DNA of 64,000 nucleotides, taken from positions 8,484,827 to 8,548,826 of the forward strand of contig VYZI01000002.1 of NCBI GenBank assembly GCA_013397695.1, read 5' to 3'. Below the pieces are notes generated by a model. That model searched no databases, had not been told where the DNA came from, and saw nothing but the letters and a program-made list of their open reading frames with translations. This document shows, in pieces, positions 1 to 11,400 of this stretch. The stretch is from Centropus unirufus. Its lineage: Eukaryota; Chordata; Aves; Cuculiformes; Centropidae. Position 1 is the first letter of the stretch. Every line of letters starts with the position of its first letter. Position numbers and translations under genes: made by a program.

Positions 1-2104
1 AGGAAAGTGGGGTGAAGAAGAAGGCTTCTCCCCTCTGATTTAGGAAAAACCTTTTGTCATTACATTTCTCTCTAGCCCCACATCCTTGTCAGCTTCCTGC
101 TTTGAATGGAGAAATGTCTTCAACAAAAGAAAGCATCCTCTACCAGTACCGGGTTAGACACCTGTCTGTTTCACTTGTACACTGACCTCACTCCCTGACA
201 GTTGGGCAGCTTCTTCCCCATTTTCAGAAGTAAGCAGTCTCTACCCAAAACTTTTTACAGGGCAAATAAAAGCCCCCAACAACCAGCTAAAGCGCCTCAA
301 AAAAAGGATGTTTTTCCCTAATGTTCTACCTGCATTTCCCTTTTTCACTTTAACCCTTTTGTGTCTTATGTGTTTCTACTCAAAGTAGTCCCAATCCTCC
401 CAGCTCCTTAAGCACTTCTTTAATTCAACTGGAGACAAAGGTGACAAAAAGCATGAGTAATGCTGACTCTTCACTCAACTTGCTCAGGATTTGTCTATGT
501 TGCTATTTTCCCTGAAGGAACTTGAACTGAATACAAGAGTACAGCTCTGAGCATGCTCCTGACTTGGGAGAGAAGTGGACTGCCACCTCCCTCTAACATC
601 TGATCTCCTGTTGGGCATAGAATATTAGTTTGTGCACACATCCAGTCTCTACTCTACATATGACCCGCTGGGCATGCAGATAAAAGAATCGTTATCACCT
701 CGTGAAGGTTTATCTCAAGAAAATGCATACTCAGTAGCTGGAGGCAGAGACGGTGGTACCAGAAAGTAAAGCCACTGAGAGTGGGAGAGCCTGCATGTGA
801 TCACAGAGAGATACAAAGGGAAGAAAGAAGTTTGTACCAGGATGTAAAAGGCAAGATTGGTTATACCTGGGATAACAAAAGGTGTTGTCTAGAGGCTTTT
901 CCTCTGGTGTTATATTAGCAGTAAGAAAGTGGCAAGCAGGCGTTAGTGCTGCTGAGAGCAGAACTCCTCTGGCGTTACATGACACGCAGCCATGAATTGC
1001 CTGCGCCACTCAGATCTGGGCTACATTTTCACGGCTTTAGCCTCCCTTTAGCTGATCAGGCATTTGCTTTCTCAAGAGTGTTAAGAGTGGCTATAAACTG
1101 CTCCTCCACTTCTGTTGCCACATCACTGAAAATTATGCAATGGAGTCTGCCTGGGATCAGTTACAGTTTGCAAAAGGAATCATCTATTCTATTGCAATAC
1201 TGTTTGCTTTAGGACTACTCCTTCCTTTCATGAACGATGTCAGCCTGTTTCTGGCATCTGGTCCTGATGTGCTTTTGAGAAGCCTGAATAACCTCTGATT
1301 ACCAGCAGTGACTCAGTCTTAAAAAAAAAAGGGGGGGGAGGGCGAAATTGAGTACAGAATCAAGGAATGCTTCCTAGCTCTGATTTTCATACACTGCATA
1401 AGGACAATAATATCAGAATGTCAGAAATATGTCAAAAATTATTATATTCTGCCATGATAGGAGCTGTGCAAGACACAAAATTCCACTGATGAGTAGAACA
1501 GCCAAGAGTAAACAAAATCTGCTTGAAAGTTCTGATTTTTTTTTAAAAAAAGTCATACAGTAGCAATCCAACCCTGTTTATCTCCTGCAACTTTTGGCAA
1601 AGTAGCTATAGGAGCAACAGCTATCATGTGTATGACACAGCCTGTGAGCCAGGGACAACTGTAACACTAAATCCTTTCAGACTCTTTCCTAGGTGCAACA
1701 TTTACTATTCCCACCAGTGTTCATTAGCAAATTCCTACATTAACAACCAATTAGCACATCTCTTCTCCTCCAGTTCAAGGGCGTCCTTCCTCCTGGCAGC
1801 TTTGCCTTGCTCTCCCTACAGACTAGAAGTCCCCTCTGTGCTATCATGGCTTGCCTTCAACCTGAGCAGAAGACAAGCCCTTTCCTAGCAGAGGCAGGCA
1901 GGTCTCAGACTTTACTTTGAAAATGTAATTTTTCCCTGAATATTTACCTGATCTTAAAAACTAAAGAGCCCAGCAGTTAACAATGACAATGAATGTTCTG
2001 TGAAAATAGACCTTTTCCTTCCCATTTCCTTGAAACTCCTCCAAAACTATGACTTTTCCATAGTTTATTTAAGTTCTATTTTACTTACAAGTTATACTAC
2101 CTAC
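1..2104 (-). other. CCDC149: CCDC149 intron (3' part of window's last intron)
   Basis: No exon, RNA gene or recognisable transposon was seen here. Small open frames on both strands have no family resemblance and no splice-site support. A run of A then G (about 1321-1341) is the only simple-sequence feature of note. Confidence 0.6.
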
Positions 2105-2249
2105 TTGTTGGTTTGCCTTTGGTGTTGTATGACCATGTTTTTTTCATGGATAGTTTCCAGCAATGCAGTGGCCAGTGATTTGAGGTCTGAAATGGACTGT
2201 GGTGTGGCTGGTAGGCTACATCCATGATCCTCGGACAACAACTCTTGGA
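2105..2249 (-). CDS. CCDC149: CCDC149 coding exon, 47 full codons (last one in the window)
   Basis: 145-bp exon: TC completing Val, then QELLSEDHGCSLPATPQSIS through NMVIQHQRQTN and two bases of a Lys codon. Acceptor ACATTATAG (AG at 2251-2250). The donor is best placed as AACAA|GTAGGT (GT at 2104-2103), because reading one codon further meets an in-frame TAG; the family continues with Lys then ILGNRVAELEKK, so AA plus G or A from the next exon restores it. SEDHGCSLPATPQSISDLKS is a very conserved non-coil segment. The next exon was searched for in 1-2104 and not seen, so it probably lies outside the window. Confidence 0.92.
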
Positions 2250-2793
2250 CTATAATGTTAAAAACACAAACGAGTTTTGGCTTCTCATCCTCAGAGATGC
2301 GACACAAACATTTACTTAGCATTAAAGAACTACTCTAATCACTTAAATGAATGAATGTTTTTTCCTGCAATTAACAAACAACGCCAAAAGACCAGAAATA
2401 TAAATGCCAGCCCAGATAAAGATGGGAGCTTTCTAAGCTGATCATTTTCCCAAAACAATGGCCAGAACAAGTGCATACAGACCTATCCTATGTTAACTTA
2501 ACCCTCCTTTTGGAAAATTCTTTTGCTCAGAAGGAAACAAACTCATTCTTCTGCAGAGGTACAGGTAGGTAAAAATTGGTCATTTCTCTCCCACTGATGT
2601 TAAAACAGAAGGAAGCTTTTAGTTTACTTTTCAGAATTACCACATCCTTCAGGTAATTTAAGTCTCATGTGAAAATACAGTCACTCATGAACTCTTCCCC
2701 TACAACTTAGAGCCCATACCTCCCAACCACGTCAGGAAGTTCACTAGTATCATTAACTTGTGTAACCAGAATCTGTCTCTGCTTCTTTATATA

Positions 2794-2873
2794 NNNNNNN
2801 NNNNNNNNNNNNNNNNNNNNNNNNNNNNNNNNNNNNNNNNNNNNNNNNNNNNNNNNNNNNNNNNNNNNNNNNN
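2794..2873. other. Assembly gap (80 N) inside a CCDC149 intron
   Basis: Run of N between TCTTTATATA and CTGTATTTATATATAAA. Both flanks are TA-rich with short (TA)n and (CA)n-like runs on the right side, so the missing piece is probably a TA microsatellite. It lies in the 1375-bp intron between the 85-bp and 145-bp CCDC149 exons and interrupts no recognised coding sequence. Confidence 0.95.
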
Positions 2874-3624
2874 CTGTATTTATATATAAAATATGTACAC
2901 ATGTATATTTACACGCACATATATATGTATGCTAGTGCATGGAGAAAAGGACAAAAGAAAAATCAAAAACAGAAAAGCGAGTTTCAACCTATAATGACAA
3001 ATATTGTTGATCTCCTCTGCATGTATGAATACTCCAACACCTGAACAGCAGGGTGCCAGGTATACTGTTTGGCTCAAAGAATTTTCTTTTCTCCTCTCTT
3101 TCCTAGTCCTCATTTTTTGTTTCAAGGGGAAAAAAAAGATTACGTTGCAATCCCACAGAGAAACATGGAACAATATGATTTCTTGCAAAACAACTGAATG
3201 TAAAAGCTTCCAAGAACATGAGCAGAAAGCCTGACTTAGTTCCCCTCCTCTACCACCCAGCCTGTTTTTCATACGAATATGAATTGTGATTGCCATTGTT
3301 AGCAGAGCAAAGAGATGAATAAAGAAGTGATTTGTCAGGGTCAAAGCTGCAGAGGGGTTTACAGATTTTTTTTTTAAAAAAAAAGATAAAACTGACGGGA
3401 GAGAGAATGAATGAATGAATAGCAAAGGTAACAAAAGGAGAAGCAATGAAGAGGCAAATCTTATACTGACAAGTCAACCAAGAAAAAGACAAAAATTTGC
3501 ATGTCGTAATCAACAGGAAAGAGAAGAAAGGCTTTGGTTGGTGAGGAAAGGGTTACTGAAATTAAGAGATAAGATGGAAGGGATTCAATGATATAATGAG
3601 CCCCACGCTGCTTTTATGCAATAC

Positions 3625-3709
3625 CTTGCTTTGCAGACAGGACTCCAGTCAAAGCACTGCTACTGGATCTACTATGGGTCCTTGAATTTTTTCGTCTCTC
3701 TAGCGCATT
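3625..3709 (-). CDS. CCDC149: CCDC149 coding exon, Ser/Arg-rich linker, 28 codons plus 1 base
   Basis: 85-bp exon encoding NALERRKNSRTHSRSSSS then ALTGVLSAKQ and the first base of a Val codon. Acceptor TTTCCATAG (AG at 3711-3710), donor CAAG|GTATTG (GT at 3624-3623). The stretch KNSRTHSRSSSS is a basic, serine-rich flexible linker and is the part most different from the mammalian sequence as I recall it. ALTGVLSAKQV is conserved. The G left at the 3' end plus TC from the next exon makes Val. Confidence 0.92.
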
Positions 3710-4566
3710 CTATGGAAACAACAAATATCTTATTTAGAAAAACAACAGCCAACAAATCCTTTCATTAAGAGTAAAGAATCTGGAACTTTGGATTTTGGTC
3801 TCCGAACAACTCTGCAAGGTGTGAAACTTGCACCCAGAGTGTGACTCCCCATGAGTATTATTCTCCAGCCAAAAGAGTCGCCATGTTACTAAGACTCATT
3901 CTGTCTCATGGCAAACATTTCATTGTAGTCTCTCCTACTCACTTCCCCCAGTGTAATTTAAGACTTGCCTATTTTTCAACAATCTGCTGAGTGCCAGTGA
4001 AGATACTGCTGTATCCTGTAGAGAATGTCAGTTGGGAACAATTTCAGACTTTCCCCAGAGTTTCTTTGGATAGGCTTCAAAGGGAAAGCTCAAACTCCTC
4101 TCTCAGAGCTTCTAGAGGGCCCTTTAGAAGCAAATACTGACTTTCCAAAGTTAGCAGCTGAATGATGCTGCTACACAGGCCCAGCTCTTCCCAAACAATT
4201 ACACTTCTGTGAAAGCCACCAGCCCAGCGAGATGCTCAGATCTCACTGACAAGCTAACTCACGCTCCGAGAGACCCAAGTGACAATTGTAAACAGACACT
4301 GAAATGAAATTGGTACTTGAAGGACCTCTGCTCATGCACAAGTGCTGTGACTGCTTCACAGTAACCTAAATGGTTCAGAAGACTTATAGACAGCCCTTCC
4401 TTCCCACACCCCAAAATCAAGTGCAGAAGAAAATAAGAGTGCTTGACTTCTGGGAAGAGCAAGAATGCTTTGCCCTCAGGATTCAGTCCCAAAAGTTTCA
4501 TGCAAAACAGCATATATCTTAACCCAGGAGCAACAGAACAACAAAGTCATTAATACACGTGAAGAA

Positions 4567-4608
4567 CTAGTGAGGCCATTAGGGAACCTAGTGAGGCCAT
4601 TAGGGAAC
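4567..4608. repeat. Exact tandem duplication of a 21-bp unit
   Basis: Two identical adjacent copies of a 21-bp unit beginning CTAGTGAGGCC (4567-4587 and 4588-4608), within a CCDC149 intron. It looks like a simple slippage duplication. Confidence 0.95.
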
Positions 4609-4987
4609 CAGAAGACCAGCACGTGGTGGCAACACAGTCACAGTCATTCACCACATGTTGCCTGACCTGCTACTTCTCACCTACCAGCGGGGCAGAAGGC
4701 TGATCACTACTCTCAGCAAGAGGAGGGTTCCTCCACAGAACTTAGAAAAAGGTATTTAATTAATTTCTCAAAATACTCCTAACGGGTATCCCTTTGTACT
4801 ACATCAGCTAAGAAGCCTACAAGAACACTAGACATGTAATACAGACACGACCAATCTTAGAATGTTAATGGTGGATTCTTCTTTGAAGATAGGATTTTGT
4901 TCTTTAAATGCATATGAACATGGGAATGAACGATAACCTCCCTGAAAAACAAAGCAGAGTTTGGATGACACACCAAGAGGGTCTTAC

Positions 4988-5060
4988 CTTATATTTAGTA
5001 ATATTAGACTTCAGAAGGTTGACTTCCTCTTGAAGTTGTTTTAATCTCTCCTGAAGATAT
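4988..5060 (-). CDS. CCDC149: CCDC149 coding exon, 24 codons
   Basis: 73-bp exon: one base completing an Arg codon, then YLQERLKQLQEEVNLLKSNI and TKYK. Acceptor CTTTTTCAG (AG at 5062-5061), consensus donor AAG|GTAAGA (GT at 4987-4986). It is fully coiled coil in composition. The phase (2 to 0) agrees with the neighbouring exons, and the joined text MENRYLQERLKQLQEE matches the family. Confidence 0.93.
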
Positions 5061-6553
5061 CTGAAAAAGAAATGTAACGCTTTACTTCATGTTACCTCCA
5101 AGTACTGCCTCAAGCATCCCTCTTTACTATTTGGCAAGTCCTCTCTTTGAACTACTGAGAGTTCTTTTCCCTCTGCAGTTTTTGAGGGATAAAGTAGCAA
5201 CATCTTACTGCTCTTGACCCCATAAAACTTTAAGTAGGGAAACAAATTGCATCAGGAAAGGACGCTGTCCTTCTGTTAGATTTGTCAAGCATGCTGCACG
5301 GACATTTTTATATCTGTCCTCAGGTTCTGGGGAGTGAAGCTAAAAGGATCTATTTCTGTCTAGAGGAAATAGTCAGGAAGCATTTACTCGTGTCCTCTGT
5401 ACTTGAAGGTTTGTGAGATGGACACACAAAGATTTGTATGTATGTCAACACAAGACTCAACTATGCAGAACTTGTGCATTGCAATATCCATCACTCACAC
5501 GGCACTTCTTATTAGCAATCACAGAGTAGAAAATTTAACAGTACGGTTGAAAAATGGCATACAGTTCACTGAAACAGTACAGTTCTTCCTAATAGAGTTT
5601 ATGCACTTGGATTAGATAGTAATTTCCACGGAGAAAAATATCTTTTTTATCTATAAAGAGTTTATAGAATATCTTCTTTCATGTAGTGCAGCTTCAGCTA
5701 TATTAGGTTTTGAGACAATTTAACCATTTTAGAGAAAAAAATTGTATTGCTGTCAGGAGAGCAAGGGGCTCAAATTGCTACAGAACTCTGTAGCCCATGT
5801 AAAATAGAAAAACACCCTGGAGTTGCTGGCACGAAGCAATGCCTTTGGTATTACACTTACCTTCCTGAAGTCTAAGCCTCTGTAAATGGAAAGTGTCTTT
5901 CTTAAAAGATCTATTTCACTTTAAGGTAATTGTTGACATTAAGGGAGGTACCTGCTATGGCCCTGTCAGTGACTCCTCTCGGTTGTCCTTAGCAGAGACC
6001 ATAAAACACATTTATTTTTTTCCCCAAGGAAGTGGCAAGAATACCTACACGGGTGATTTCACCAACAACTTTTGTTGGCAAACCCCTTCTTGATGACAGC
6101 CTCTCCCCGTGGTGAGAATTATGTCCAAAACTGTTAGCTCAGGGTACTCTGAGTCCCTGTTCCCAATCCAAGATTAGCCCACTGCAGTTCACTGTGAGTT
6201 TCCAAAAACACTGATTTTTAATATTCTTGCTTTTGGTGCCCTACAGTGATGGGAATAAAAAAGTCTGTAGTTCTCTTCCTTTTCCTTGTTTAGCTCTGTT
6301 TGGGAATATCACTGTCATGTCTGTAACCAAAGACAACACTGGTCATTTCCTGCAGCCTAGCTTTCTCAATATTATTTGACGGTTTCCTTCAGTAGAAACA
6401 AAACAGACAAAACAAACTCCCCAAATCTCTTAACTTTTACTCTAGCATGTACTTTCTTTAAAGTTTTGTTTTGACTGACTTCCTGACCCTCCTGTCAAAG
6501 CAACACACTGCTTGCTCCACAGAAACTTCTAGCAAGCTTTGCAATGCACTCAC

Positions 6554-6726
6554 CTGTTCTCCATGCACAGAGCATCTACGTCGATGATACGGTTTTCATG
6601 CCCTCCTAAGACATGATTGAGTTCTTGGTTTAGTCTGTCTGACTTATCTTGGTAAAAAGAGCGTTCCTCTTTCACATCCTGTAACTCATCCAGTGCAGCC
6701 TGAAGATCATATCTCAGAGACTCAAT
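6554..6726 (-). CDS. CCDC149: CCDC149 coding exon, 57 codons plus 2 bases
   Basis: 173-bp exon, the longest of the recognised set. It encodes IESLRYDLQAALDELQDVKE through NRIIDVDALCMEN and the first two bases of an Arg codon. Acceptor TTCTCAG (AG at 6728-6727), consensus donor AACAG|GTGAGT (GT at 6553-6552). The AG left at the 3' end pairs with the A opening the next exon (AG|A = Arg). The part up to about residue 40 is coiled coil; GGHENRIIDVDALCMEN is a conserved segment that, from memory, is nearly unchanged in mammals. Confidence 0.94.
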
Positions 6727-7007
6727 CTGAGAAGAAAGGAGAGCTGTATCACTATTTTTAAGTTTAAATAACAGATGACTTAACACCCAAACTGAAAAAT
6801 GCCACAGGTACTTCATGTCTGAACAGGACTGATTTTGGTCAGTACAAAGTCTTTCTAAAGCTCATAACCTCCAGGGACTTTTGCTCTATTTTGGTATTAT
6901 CTCATTAATTTGAAGGTAAGTAACTTTAGCAGTTAGACTTGTTTTACAAAATTTCCAGAAGATAACTAAAATATCACAGCAAACAAAACCTTAATCCATG
7001 CTATAAA

Positions 7008-7128
7008 GGGGCCTTGAGTAGCCTGACCTAGCAGGAGGTGTCCCTGCCCTTGGACAACCCCAGGGGGGTTGGAACTGCATGATATTTAAGGTCCCTTCCA
7101 ACCCAAACCACTCAACGATTCTACGATA
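7008..7128 (+). mobile_element. CR1 LINE, 3' end fragment
   Basis: Plus-strand remnant of a CR1 3' UTR: GGCCTTGAGTAGCCTGACCT, then GGAGGTGTCCCTGCCC, then TTTAAGGTCCCTTCCAACCC, ending at ACGATTCTACGATA. CR1 ends in short ATTCTA-type repeats rather than poly(A). It is inserted antisense to CCDC149 in the 1.6 kb intron between the 117- and 173-bp exons. Confidence 0.85.
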
Positions 7129-8337
7129 ATTCCACTACAAGCACATTAAGCTCATTTTAGCATATTTTCGCATAATTTCTAGGACTCCAGGAATGAATTC
7201 AACTGAATAAGAATCTGGCAAATTTGGCAGATGAAGAAACAGTTTGTAAGAGGAAATTTGTGCTAATTTTGGGATTTCCAGCAATGAAGTTCCACAAAAC
7301 AGGAAGAACTGAGAGAAGCACAAAGTAAGACAGCATGAAGTTGAGAGGACGAGGTTTGCTAAAAGTGTGGGGGAGTCCAGAATGAAAGATAAAAGATATT
7401 CAACGACAAAGAAAGAGCTTTCAGACTTCCAAGGATGGCAAACAAAGACTGTGAGAATAGTCTGCAGTAAGTTGCAAAGTCTCTGCTGGCATCTCAAAAA
7501 ACACTGATAAGCCAGGAAGGACAACAGAAGACCATGTGAAAATAGGCCAAGTGGTGAACAGCGAGAGCACAGGCTTGGGAACAGAGATACCAGAGAGCAC
7601 CACACTGGAAGAAGACCAAGCACGGTCAAGAGTTCTCCTGGAAAGCTAAAGTAGCACTGCACTTGAGGGAAGATTAGAGAACAAGAAATACTCTCTTGGA
7701 TCACAGAATGATTGCTTCAGGGTGGGACTGACATTGGTAGGAATGAGTGTGGGAACAACAGGGAACACAAACCCCCAAAATGGTCCAGAAACCTATGTAT
7801 TGGGGAAAGAGTCTGATTAATTGGATGCTGCATGGTACATGGTATTAGTACAGACTTGAGGTAGGGAAAAGAGGTCTGGTGCAAGAATGCTTCAAAATAG
7901 AGGAAGAGATAGCTAAGAAGTGGGAGGAAGAAGAGACTAACACCACTTCCATAGAAAAATTGATTCAGAGTATATTTTTTTAGTAGATGGATCAGCCACC
8001 ATATATAGTGTGGAATACTTGTAACAGCTTTCAGTAAGGAATCTCCTTCATTGACATTCACTGACAATGCTCAACCGTCACAAGTTGTTGCTGCACGTTA
8101 TGTAAAGGGGAAAATCAAGAATCTAGAGAAGGAATTCCTGAGCTTAGGAAACTGCTTTAACCACATATGCATGTTGAAGTTAGTGCTCAGTAAGAACTAT
8201 TTCAGTAAAAATCCCAACACCTTCACAGTTATTTGCAACATTAATCAGCCACCAGCCCTCCAAACACAACAGAAGCAGCCATTTACTTGCTACTGTACTC
8301 TGTAAAACATGACAGTATATCCCCATTTAGTTATTAC
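7129..8337. other. CCDC149 intron segment, purine-rich on plus strand
   Basis: From about 7140 to 8060 the plus strand is strongly purine-rich (many GA, AAG and GGAA runs). This leaves long pyrimidine-rich open frames on the minus strand (7135-7704, 189 codons; 7717-8067, 116 codons). Their translations are Leu/Ser/Phe/Cys-rich with no recognisable domain, and no splice sites join them to CCDC149. I read them as a composition effect, not genes. Confidence 0.5.
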
Positions 8338-8454
8338 TTGTTCTCGAGCCTTCTCCAATTGTTGAACAAGGTCCTCCCGTTCATGTGCTGCAAAGTGGCG
8401 AGCCCCAACTTCATCGTCTCCAAGTCTTTGCTTTGCTATTGTCATTCGAAGGAG
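8338..8454 (-). CDS. CCDC149: CCDC149 coding exon, 39 codons
   Basis: 117-bp exon encoding LLRMTIAKQRLGDDEVGARH through REDLVQQLEKAREQ. Acceptor ATCACAG (AG at 8456-8455), donor CAA|GTAATA (GT at 8337-8336), phase 0 on both sides. The donor lacks the usual AG before GT, so it is weaker than the others. The block GARHFAAHERED is a non-coiled, strongly conserved hallmark of the family as I recall it; the coiled coil resumes at DLVQQLEKAREQ. Confidence 0.93.
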
Positions 8455-11400
8455 CTGTGATTACAAAACCAGACTCGGTAAGCAAGAGAACACAGGCTGC
8501 AGCATCAGAGTACACCTCTGCATTAGAAAGAGTAAAGACATCAAAGATTTCATCTCTTGCAGGCCAAACAGCTGGTATTATTTAAACCAGAGGGATTTTT
8601 CCAAGCTGAGGGCTCAATCCTGTTCTCAGTGAAAAATCCCAGTCAAATGCTCAAAGCACCAACTGGAGCTGAATCAAACCCAGCCACAATGGTCATCAGA
8701 ATAGAGAAACTGTGAAGGACCAAGTAAACACAGACAAGTGGTCAGTATTTTTTAGCAGTGACAGAAACTGATTCCAGTCAGACTGAAACTAGAGAACCCT
8801 CAGAAAACCATTTCCATATGTAAATCTTAACATTCTCTGCAGCAAAGAACTGTTCCTCGTTAAGAAAAAAAAGGCACTAAGTGGCTTGCCCAGTTTCATT
8901 TTACTGAGCACTTCAAATCCCACTGTGCTACATCAGTGCAGAATTTGCATTAGCAGTTGCTAACAGGCGCTTGCATTACTCTTCTCATCTACTCACGAAA
9001 GTTAATTCATCATAAAAAGAAAACAATAGGGCAACAAGAAAAAGATTTGGCCAAAATGCTCAAGCAGGTTTTAACTCAGGAGCTCTGCAACCGCTGCAAA
9101 CCACCTGACTTGAAATAATTCTTGTATTCAATATCCAAAGCAAAAGGCAACTACCTTTCACGAATCATGTAGTGTCAGATAACAGTCTACAAGGCATTCG
9201 GTTGTTTATGCTGAGTACAACTGGGCAGCAGTGTTGCCTCCCCATGGCCTCATTTGTAGGAGCTCCACAGGGACGAAAGAAGCCCACCACAATAACCAGC
9301 CTGACTCTCCCCATATCTTTGACTGCACCAAGGAATTAATATACATCATTATATTGCAGAGTTAGGAAAAAATCAATCTTCTGAAGTAGAAGATTGTACA
9401 TTAAAATCTATCTTTGTTATTTATGGGACGCCAGTCACCATGGCTGCAATGTGCCAATTAAAATCCTGCTGATGCAAGACAGACTACCAAAATCATCCTC
9501 ACTACTTATTTCAGCTCCTCTTCAGTGCAAGTCACTGGAGCCACTGTAACTTGTTCTGAAAAGTGGTTCACTTGTTCAGGGGACGTTGTGCCCCCAAAAG
9601 AAACTGGGATCAACAAACCACATTTCACTGTCTTCACAGGGAAAGTACAAACCACTTCACAGTTAGTAAGGCTGCATAGGTCTTAAGAGATATAATACCT
9701 ATTAATTTATTTATCAAAACAAATAAGTCAAAAAAGCAACAGGCAAATCCGGGAGTGGCTTCCGAGCTGTGAGACTGGATTTTCTACATGCCCAAAAGGT
9801 GATGGACAAAGGTATGGTAACATGATTTATGTCAGTGAGATTAATTTTATTTCTAGGATCTCTCACTAGTGAGAAAGAGAGTACAAATAATAACAGCATT
9901 TTGAGGACTTGATCTTGTTCAGAAAAACTGGAAACGGACTCACACTTTACCAGTGTTTCCAGAGCCTGCAGCAGAGCAAAACTACGTAACACTCAGCATC
10001 AGGCTGGGAACTGGATCAGAACAGTGACTCATGCACTGTGACCAACTCTTCTCAAGCCCAGGAGGCGGTGAGGCATAAGATGCAATTATAAATGCAAGCC
10101 ATTATGACTTGCAAGGTCAAACGGTCTGCTAATAAAAGGAGAACTCTTCATTTACTACTAACATTGAGGTGAAAAAAAAGAACGAAGTCTTACAAAAGGA
10201 CTGCTTCAGAAATCCAAATTTGACCAGTAAAAGCAGGATTATAAACATACATAAAATAAAGTAAAATAACAATCCATAAAATGACCAAGTGCTTCTTCCA
10301 GACAGTTGGCTATCAGAGAGTTGACAGGGCAGAACAGGCCAAGTCCTTTAATTCTGCATTGTGAATGTCTCATGAGGCAGCACCACCTGCTATAAAATCC
10401 TTCCCTGAGAATGCTGTGACCCTAAGAGACACCAAGTGTTATGCCAGAGGGTTAAGGGTTTATTTCATATATTAGTGCTTTGTTATAAACTTTACACACC
10501 TGCCCTCTGGCTGCTGTATTTTTATTTCTGTCGTTTAGAAATCACGGAGGATCAACTTTATTTGGCAGCTGGGTTAGCATCACCCCTCAGGATTCTGTGA
10601 ACAGCATCCACGGCAGAGTGGATTTAAATTAAAGGCACCTTACCAGAGATAGCTCCTGTTTCACCAGAACCCACAGGTTGTTAACCAAAACAATCCACTG
10701 CTGCGAGCAGTCCTTATTATTTTAATATCACAGCTTTTTCTTAATCGTTGTCAGCTAAAAGAATAATTTATGAAGTGGCAACTCTGTAGCAGCCCCATAA
10801 TGTCCCAAACAGGCTTCACTGCAATAGCTGCTGTGCAAGCTAGGAATTCACAGACACTGCCCGCAAAGTTGTGCATTCCCGATCATCAATAAAACACCCA
10901 GAAGGAAAAGGGAAACAAGTACAACCTCTAAACTCTTCATGGAAGACAGAGTTGTTTAGCCACAGTCACTGACAGCAATTGTTTTCACCACGTTCCCTAC
11001 AAATTCTGAAAAAGGGGACCAGAACTATGCAAATTTGCTACCTTCAGCCTCAGTTCTGCCAAAAATATGCACCACATTTAACATTTCGCACTGTTGCTGC
11101 ATGAATGATTGTCTGCCTCATAATAACAAACTGTCAGGAACACTGCAGCCATTGTTTTCCATGCATCTTCCTCTGGCTCAGCACTGCCCTCGACAACAGC
11201 TTACAAAACCATTTCTTTGCGTGGGTGGGAATTAAGTAAAGGCAACTGAGTCATCTAGTCTTCCAGAAGCATCCAGTTTCTTTTATCCTTTCCATTTTCA
11301 TCCGTTTACAAGAGAGAACTATATTTCCTAACTACTCTCCTCTAAGGTTCAGTAATTGTTCTCCAGGCATCGCTGCCAGAATGTTAGGAAGGAAAAAGAT

